Shown here piece by piece: positions 39,140-43,862 of a stretch of 43,862 nt of DNA. The stretch covers positions 1 through 43,862 of the forward strand of contig JAFAYV010000049.1 of NCBI GenBank assembly GCA_019240115.1. Direction: 5' to 3'. Source of the DNA: Solirubrobacterales bacterium. Lineage in GTDB: Bacteria; Actinomycetota; Thermoleophilia; Solirubrobacterales; Solirubrobacteraceae. Numbering within the stretch: the first letter of the stretch is position 1; each line of letters opens with the position of its first letter. A model generated the notes under the pieces. The model did not search any database. It was given only the letters and a program-made list of their open reading frames with translations, and had not been told where the DNA came from. The position numbers and the translations under genes are program-made.

Positions 39140-40282
39140 ATGCCCATCCCCACCGAGCTCGTGGGGTCGCTGCCGCGACCGATGAAGCTGCAGGAGGCCT
39201 ACGCCGACTACGACGAGGGGAAGATCTCCTTCGAAGACTTGCAGGGGGCTCAGGACGAAGCCGCCGCTGACTCGATCAAGCGCCTGGAGGCGACCGGCGA
39301 GCCGATCGTCACCGACGGCGAGCAGCGGGAATCGAGCTTCGCCACGTACAACCTGACCGACACTCTGGCCGGCACCGGCCTGGCCGATGGCCTCGCCGGT
39401 GACGGTCAGTTCTTCGCGATCTTCGACGACGGCCACCACCGGCAGTTGCCGCGGATCACAAAGGGCCCGTTCCGCTACAAGACCTATGCGTCGGAGTTCG
39501 TGGCCAAGAACCGGGCCCTCGCCTCTCACCCCGTCAAGCAGGCTGTGATCTCGCCCTCGATGATGATGCTGCTGTATCCGCTCGAGGGCGAGATCGACGG
39601 CTACTCGCGCGACCAGTTCCTCGAGGACTGCGTCAACGAGGCCGAGAAGGACATCCGGCAGTGCTTCGACGCCGGGGCGGTGCGCGTGTCGGTCGACTTC
39701 ACCGAGGGCCGGCTCGCCAACAAGAACGACGCCCGCAATCCGTGGACGGGCAAGAACATGCTGCAGGAGTTCATCGACCTCAACAACCGCCTGTTCGAGC
39801 GGTTCACGGCCGAGGAGCGCCGGAACATCGGGATTCACACGTGTCCGGGCGGGGACTGCGACTCGGTGCACTCCAAGGAGGTCCCCTACGAGCTCCTGCT
39901 CGAGCACATGTTCGACATGAACGCGGGCTACTTCCTCATCCAGTGCGCGTCCGAGGACGACCGCGAGACGATCTACGAGATGTGCGGCAAGTACAGCCGC
40001 GAAGACGCCAACGGGGTCGGCCAGGTGTGCTTCATGGGCGTCATCAACCCTCTGTCGCCCGAGGTCGAGACCGCCGAGCATGTGCGCGACGAGCTGCTGA
40101 CGGCGGCGAAGCACATCCCGGTGCAGCGGCTCGGCGCGACCGACGACTGCGGCTTCTCGCCGTTCAGCCGCGACGTCAAGCCTCAGCACGGCTCGCCGGA
40201 CTTCGCCCGCGACGTCGCGATGCAGAAGATCTCGGCCCGTCTGGAGGGCGCCGCCCAGGCCTCGCAGGAGCTCGGCGTCTAG
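39140..40282 (+). CDS. Core MetE-type (cobalamin-independent) methionine synthase-like methyltransferase
   Basis: 380 residues, equivalent to the catalytic C-terminal domain of MetE only. Zinc-type ligands look present: His233 and Cys235 in GIHTCPGGD and Cys337 in TDDCGFSPF. VGSLPRP at the N-terminus is typical of the MetE C-domain barrel. Probably transfers a methyl group to homocysteine or another thiol. The methyl donor of such 'core' enzymes can differ from methyl-tetrahydrofolate, so the reaction is not certain. Start: ATG 39140 with GGAGAGG 7 nt upstream; an upstream in-frame ATG at 39044 overlaps the -10 and is rejected. Confidence 0.88.
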   Translation: MPIPTELVGSLPRPMKLQEAYADYDEGKISFEDLQGAQDEAAADSIKRLEATGEPIVTDGEQRESSFATYNLTDTLAGTGLADGLAGDGQFFAIFDDGHHRQLPRITKGPFRYKTYASEFVAKNRALASHPVKQAVISPSMMMLLYPLEGEIDGYSRDQFLEDCVNEAEKDIRQCFDAGAVRVSVDFTEGRLANKNDARNPWTGKNMLQEFIDLNNRLFERFTAEERRNIGIHTCPGGDCDSVHSKEVPYELLLEHMFDMNAGYFLIQCASEDDRETIYEMCGKYSREDANGVGQVCFMGVINPLSPEVETAEHVRDELLTAAKHIPVQRLGATDDCGFSPFSRDVKPQHGSPDFARDVAMQKISARLEGAAQASQELGV

Positions 40283-40298
40283 CAGCGGCTCCCGGACC

Positions 40299-40330
40299 AC
40301 CAGCGCTCCCGACTACCAGCGCTCCCGACA
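40299..40330 (+). repeat. 16-bp tandem repeat after the MetE-like gene
   Basis: Units 40299-40314 and 40315-40330 (ACCAGCGCTCCCGAC[T/A]) with a degenerate continuation (CCAGGGCCCC). It lies 16 nt after the stop. Confidence 0.75.
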
Positions 40331-40385
40331 CCAGGGCCCCGGCCACCGGGCTCCGATCAGGGACCGCCGCTGCCATCATGGCGGC

Positions 40386-40598
40386 GTGGCGCTGCGCGCG
40401 ATGCCGCGGGTCGGGGGGCCGGTCCGGATCGAGCACCTCGGCCTGACCGAGGGCGGGGTCGTGCGCGCCGTCGACCTGGCGGCGCGCCGCGTCGAGGTCA
40501 TGACCGACGACGGCCGGGTCGTCGGCTTCGCGCTGAACCCCGCGACCGCGACGTTCACGATCGACGGCAGTCAGACGGGCGCCCGGCTGCGCTTCTGA
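40386..40598 (+). CDS. Small protein of unknown function
   Basis: 70 residues, GTG start. The composition is protein-like: RIEHLGLTEGGVVRAVDLAA and RRVEVMTDDGRVVGFALNPA suggest a small beta-barrel; no signal peptide. A weak -10-like CATCAT lies 6 nt upstream, compatible with the leaderless pattern. Unknown family. It lies between the MetE-like and dehydrogenase genes on the same strand. Confidence 0.55.
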   Translation: MALRAMPRVGGPVRIEHLGLTEGGVVRAVDLAARRVEVMTDDGRVVGFALNPATATFTIDGSQTGARLRF

Positions 40599-40692
40599 GG
40601 CGAGGCCCGGCGCCGGTGACGACGCGCGCGCCGGCTCTCGTGCTGCGACCAGGAAACGGTTCGCCGGCCAAGCCCGGGGTAGCGCGATCCTC

Positions 40693-41871
40693 ATGAAAGC
40701 TCTCACTTGGCAGGGCGTCAGCGACGTTGCGGTCGATGACGTCCCGGATCCATCGATCGTGGATCCCACCGACATCATCGTCCGCATCACGACCACGGGC
40801 CTGTGCGGGTCCGATCTGCACCTGTACACGGTGCTGGCGCCATTCCTCGATCCCGGCGACGTGCTCGGTCACGAGCCGATGGGGATCGTCGAGGCCGTCG
40901 GCCCCGCGGTGACCGAGGTGTCGGTCGGCGACCGCGTCGTGATCCCCTTCAACGTCGCCTGCGGCGACTGCTGGATGTGCGGCCACGGGCTGCACTCGCA
41001 GTGCGAGACCACGCAGGTCCACGAGTACGGGACCGGCGCGTCGCTGTTCGGCTACACCAAGCTCTACGGGCAGGTGCCCGGCGGCCAAGCCGAGTTCCTG
41101 CGCGTCCCGTTCGGCAACTTCCTGCCGATCAAGGTGCCGGAGGGGCCGCCCGACGATCGTTTCGTGTTCCTCTCCGACGTCCTGCCGACCGCGTGGCAGG
41201 CCGTCGAGTACGCCGACGTCCCCGACGGGGGTTCGCTCGTGGTCCTCGGTCTGGGTCCGATCGGGGACATGGCCGCGCGCATCGCACATCATCGCGGGCA
41301 GCGCGTGATCGGGGTCGATCTCGTCCCCGAGCGGCTGACCCGCGTCCGGGCGCTCGGGATCGAGACGCTCGACCTCACCGAGCACGACGACCTGTCCGGC
41401 GTCATCCGCGAGATGACCGGCGGCCGCGGACCCGATGCCGTGGTCGACGCCGTCGGCATGGAGGCGCATGGCTCGCCGGCCGCCGGCATCGCCCACAAGC
41501 TCACGGGCCTGCTGCCCGACCGGGTCGCGGCCCCGCTGATGCAGAACGCCGGCGTCTCCAAGCTCGCCGCGCTGTACTCGGCGATCGACATCGTCCGGCG
41601 CGGCGGCACGATCTCGCTCAGCGGCGTCTACGGCGGCTCCGCCGACCCGCTGCCGACGCTGCAGCTGTTCGACAAGCAGATCCAGGTGCGCCAGGGTCAG
41701 GCCAACGTCAAGCAGTGGGTCGACGACATCATGCCCCTGCTCTCGGACGGCGATCCGTTGGGCGTCGACGGCTTCGCCACCCATCACCTGCCGCTCAGCG
41801 AGGCGCCGCGGGCCTACGAGCAGTTCCAGAAGAAGGAAGACGGGATGATCAAGGTCGTCTTTCACCCGTGA
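40693..41871 (+). CDS. Zinc-dependent alcohol dehydrogenase (MDR family, formaldehyde-dehydrogenase-like)
   Basis: 392 residues, NAD(P)-dependent medium-chain dehydrogenase. Catalytic zinc ligands Cys38 (TGLCGSDLH), His60 and Glu61 (GHEPMG); structural zinc Cys90, Cys93, Cys96, Cys104 (CGDCWMCGHGLHSQC). Nucleotide-binding loop VLGLGPIGDMAARIA. The extra segment GYTKLYGQVPGGQAEFLRVP and overall length resemble glutathione-independent formaldehyde dehydrogenase and related sugar/alcohol dehydrogenases; the substrate is unknown. The next gene starts 10 nt after its stop, suggesting an operon. Confidence 0.92.
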   Translation: MKALTWQGVSDVAVDDVPDPSIVDPTDIIVRITTTGLCGSDLHLYTVLAPFLDPGDVLGHEPMGIVEAVGPAVTEVSVGDRVVIPFNVACGDCWMCGHGLHSQCETTQVHEYGTGASLFGYTKLYGQVPGGQAEFLRVPFGNFLPIKVPEGPPDDRFVFLSDVLPTAWQAVEYADVPDGGSLVVLGLGPIGDMAARIAHHRGQRVIGVDLVPERLTRVRALGIETLDLTEHDDLSGVIREMTGGRGPDAVVDAVGMEAHGSPAAGIAHKLTGLLPDRVAAPLMQNAGVSKLAALYSAIDIVRRGGTISLSGVYGGSADPLPTLQLFDKQIQVRQGQANVKQWVDDIMPLLSDGDPLGVDGFATHHLPLSEAPRAYEQFQKKEDGMIKVVFHP

Positions 41872-41881
41872 GCGTCACCGG

Positions 41882-42931
41882 GTGAAGGTGATCGTCACCG
41901 GGGCGACCGGGAACGTCGGCACGAGCGTGATCCGCGCGCTGTCGGCGGACCCGGACGTGGGGGAGATCGTCGCGCTCGCGCGGCGCCCGCCGCAGCGGAC
42001 CCTCGAGCGGGCCCGGTTTCACGCGGTCGACGTCGCGGCGGGGGACCTGACCAGCGTCTTCACCGGCGCCGCGGCCGTCGTTCATCTTGCCTGGCTGATC
42101 CAGCCCGGTCGAGACGAGTCGGTGACGGCCCGCGTCAACCTCACCGGCAGCCGGCGCGTGTTCGAGGCGGTGGTCGCCGCGCGCGTGCCCGCCCTCGTCT
42201 ACGCGTCGTCGGTCGGCGCCTATTCGCCTGGCCCCAAGGACCGCGCGGTCGACGAGAGCTGGCCCACCAACGGGATCCCGAGCTCGTTCTACTCGCGTCA
42301 CAAGTCCGCGGTGGAGGGGATGCTGGACGAGCTGGCGCGCGAGCAGCCACGGCTCCGGGTCGTGCGGCTGCGGCCCGGCCTGATCTTCCAGCGCGGCGCC
42401 GCCGCCGAGATCCGCCGCCTGTTCGCCGGTCCATTCCTCCCCACCTCACTGCTGCGCGCCCGCCTGGCGCCGATCGCTCCCGACGTCGCCGGACTGCGCT
42501 TCCAGGCCGTGCATGCCGACGATGTCGGCGACGCCTATCGCCGCGCCGTGCTCGGCGATGTCGCGGGACCGTTCAACATCGCGGCCGAGCCCGCGATCGG
42601 CACCCCTGAGCTTGCGGCGATGCTCGACGCGCGGCCCGTGGCCCTCCCGCCGCGGCTCCTGCGCGCCGGCGCCGCGGCCGCATATGCCCTGCGTCTGACG
42701 CCGGTCGAGCCCGGATGGCTCGACCTGGCCCTCGGCGTACCGTTGATGGCTACCACGCGGGCGCGCCACGAGCTGGGCTGGGTCCCGACGCGCACGTCGG
42801 TGGAGGCGCTCCAGGAGCTCGTCGCCGGCATGCGTGACGGCGCCGACGACCGCACGCCCCCGCTGGCGCGCGCGACGAGCGGCCCGGGCCGCATCCGCGA
42901 ACTGCTCACGGGCGTGGGGCGGCGACAGTAG
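41882..42931 (+). CDS. NAD-dependent epimerase/dehydratase (extended SDR)
   Basis: 349 residues. Rossmann motif VTGATGNVG (5-13), Asp in VDVAAGD, Ser in YASSVGAYS, and the catalytic pair Tyr137/Lys141 (YSRHK). Extended SDR proteins act on nucleotide sugars, sterols or other carbonyl compounds; the substrate is not evident. The GTG start is 10 nt after the dehydrogenase stop, so both oxidoreductases are probably co-expressed. The last roughly 40 residues are an Arg/Gly-rich tail. Confidence 0.9.
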   Translation: MKVIVTGATGNVGTSVIRALSADPDVGEIVALARRPPQRTLERARFHAVDVAAGDLTSVFTGAAAVVHLAWLIQPGRDESVTARVNLTGSRRVFEAVVAARVPALVYASSVGAYSPGPKDRAVDESWPTNGIPSSFYSRHKSAVEGMLDELAREQPRLRVVRLRPGLIFQRGAAAEIRRLFAGPFLPTSLLRARLAPIAPDVAGLRFQAVHADDVGDAYRRAVLGDVAGPFNIAAEPAIGTPELAAMLDARPVALPPRLLRAGAAAAYALRLTPVEPGWLDLALGVPLMATTRARHELGWVPTRTSVEALQELVAGMRDGADDRTPPLARATSGPGRIRELLTGVGRRQ

Positions 42932-43010
42932 CCTTGCGTGCCGGCTCGATCGCGTATCGCAGCTCGGAAGGGGCTGAGGATCGACAGCTGCTCGTCAGCG
43001 CGCTCGGCGA

Positions 43011-43151
43011 CCACAGCTCGGGCCGGAGCACGTCGGGGGCGGATGACATCCGCGGGTCGCGGTGAAAGAATGGCGTGAAGATGACCAGCGTGGTGCCGGC
43101 AGCGAGCGTCCCGGCTTCCCACCAGTCCCGCGCGGAGGCCGCGAGGATCGG
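43011..43151 (-). pseudogene. Cytochrome P450 fragment
   Basis: Minus-strand reading ILAASARDWWEAGTLAAGTT + LVIFTPFFHRDPRMSSAPDV + LRPELW matches the P450 stretch between the ExxR helix and the heme loop ('...GTxLPAGTxVxIxxxxxHRDPxxxxxPDxFxPERW'). Neither the ExxR motif nor the heme Cys loop is found in frame beside it. It therefore appears to be a remnant in the 222-bp gap 42932-43153. The rest of that gap (42932-43010) shows no gene. Confidence 0.5.
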
Positions 43152-43153
43152 CG

Positions 43154-43862
43154 ATGACGTCACGCGGCCCCGACGCCCGCTCTGACGCCGTGAGTCGCGA
43201 GAGCGAGATCATCGACACGTTCGTCGGTCTCGCGGGCGCGATGGTCGGTCGCCTGGACCCGATCGACTACCTGCACCAGCTGTGCGAGCGCTGCGTGGCG
43301 CTGCTGACCTGTGACGAGGCCGGCGTCCTCGTCGTCGACAGCGTCGGGCGACTGCACGTCATGGGCTGCTCGAGCGAGACCACCGAAGCGCTGGAGCTGC
43401 TGCAGACGCACCACAGCGAGGGGCCGTGCGTCGACTGCATCTCCGAAGACCGCCCCGTCTGCAGCGACGACCTCGACATCGATCGGCGTCGCTGGCCTCG
43501 GTTCGCTGCGGCCGCCCTGCGGCAAGGGTTCGGCTCGGTGTACACGCTCCCGATGCGCGTGCGCACCGAGGTCATCGGGACGTTGAACCTCTTCTACGCG
43601 CGGTCGGGCGCCGCCGCCGACAGCGACCGCGGGCTGGCGCAGGGGCTCGCCGACCTGGCGGCGGTCGCACTGCTGCAGGACCGGGCGCTGCGCCGCAGCG
43701 AGACGGTCGCCGAGCAGCTGCAGGAGGCGCTCGTCAGCCGCGTGACGCTCGAGCAGGCCAAGGGAATCCTCGCCGAACGGCTCGGGGCGGACGTGGACGA
43801 GGCGTTCCGCCTGCTGAGGTCCCATGCTCGTCAGCACAACATCCGCATCGCCGACCTGGCCC
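43154..43862 (+). CDS. GAF-ANTAR transcription antitermination regulator (3' end outside window)
   Basis: At least 236 residues, cut off by the window end. The GAF domain (about 20-165: ALLTCDEAGVLVVDSVGRLH, SEGPCVDCISEDRPVCSDDL, YTLPMRVRTEVIGTLNLFYA) is followed by an ANTAR domain (about 195 onward: RVTLEQAKGILAERLGADVD, EAFRLLRSHARQHNIRIADL). ANTAR proteins bind paired hairpins in nascent RNA and prevent termination; the GAF domain is the sensor. ATG 43154 has GAGGA 6 nt upstream; a GTG at 43190 is the alternative. Only a few C-terminal residues are missing. Confidence 0.85.
   Translation, partial: MTSRGPDARSDAVSRESEIIDTFVGLAGAMVGRLDPIDYLHQLCERCVALLTCDEAGVLVVDSVGRLHVMGCSSETTEALELLQTHHSEGPCVDCISEDRPVCSDDLDIDRRRWPRFAAAALRQGFGSVYTLPMRVRTEVIGTLNLFYARSGAAADSDRGLAQGLADLAAVALLQDRALRRSETVAEQLQEALVSRVTLEQAKGILAERLGADVDEAFRLLRSHARQHNIRIADLA

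Overview
The window is about 44 kb of very high G+C DNA with densely packed, often start/stop-overlapping genes. It is most likely from an actinobacterium of the class Thermoleophilia (Solirubrobacterales-like). Reasons: an EthA-type Baeyer-Villiger monooxygenase, a GAF-ANTAR regulator, many secreted Thr/Ala/Gly-rich proteins, a signal-anchored protein of the 'IPDNSVG' type, zinc-ribbon membrane proteins, and decayed fragments of AbiEi/DUF559 genes, which are abundant in that group. The lineage call is an inference from families and composition. I saw no rRNA, tRNA, CRISPR array or intact insertion sequence.

Layout. 1-3139: end of a nuo (complex I) operon (nuoL tail, nuoM, nuoN). 3213-6623: small acidic protein, ethA, and a tandem ThyX-like protein. 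6714-11084 (minus): acetate module of satP-type transporter, acs and a second acyl-CoA synthetase. 11202-15416: membrane protein, small proteins, lipoproteins, an unusual Fpg/Nei glycosylase and a HAD phosphatase. 15478-22592: phosphate region, with pstS divergent from pstCAB, then two zinc-ribbon genes and a large zinc-ribbon/phosphoesterase-fold protein. 22698-28897: secreted proteins, cyclophilin, DEAD-box helicase, and an MFS exporter with its MarR regulator. 29028-36038: lipB and lipA, separated by about 5.3 kb holding two strongly repetitive surface-protein genes, a secreted protein and gene debris. 36100-43862: Tim44-like protein, GNAT, PfkB kinase, MetE-type core methionine synthase, zinc alcohol dehydrogenase, NAD-dependent epimerase, a P450 remnant and the start of a GAF-ANTAR regulator.

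Three things stand out. First, an 11-bp phased repeat ending in TTGTGAC lies between pstS and pstC (four units, 16603-16646). A two-unit version (20555-20576) precedes the zinc-ribbon/phosphoesterase-fold gene, so both look like members of one Pho regulon. That fold appears to have lost most of its metal-binding residues, making it a candidate membrane pseudo-phosphatase. Second, at least seven genes on both strands have a -10-like TAnnnT exactly 7 nt before the start codon, and several more have it at 6-10 nt. This implies widespread leaderless transcription and fixes several start sites. Third, the lipB-lipA gap is a repeat-rich surface-protein island with a 32-residue, roughly 15.5-copy Sel1/TPR-like array, flanked by decayed DUF559-type fragments.

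Promoter, terminator and operator calls are pattern readings by eye. Family calls rest on motifs recalled from known families, without database searches.
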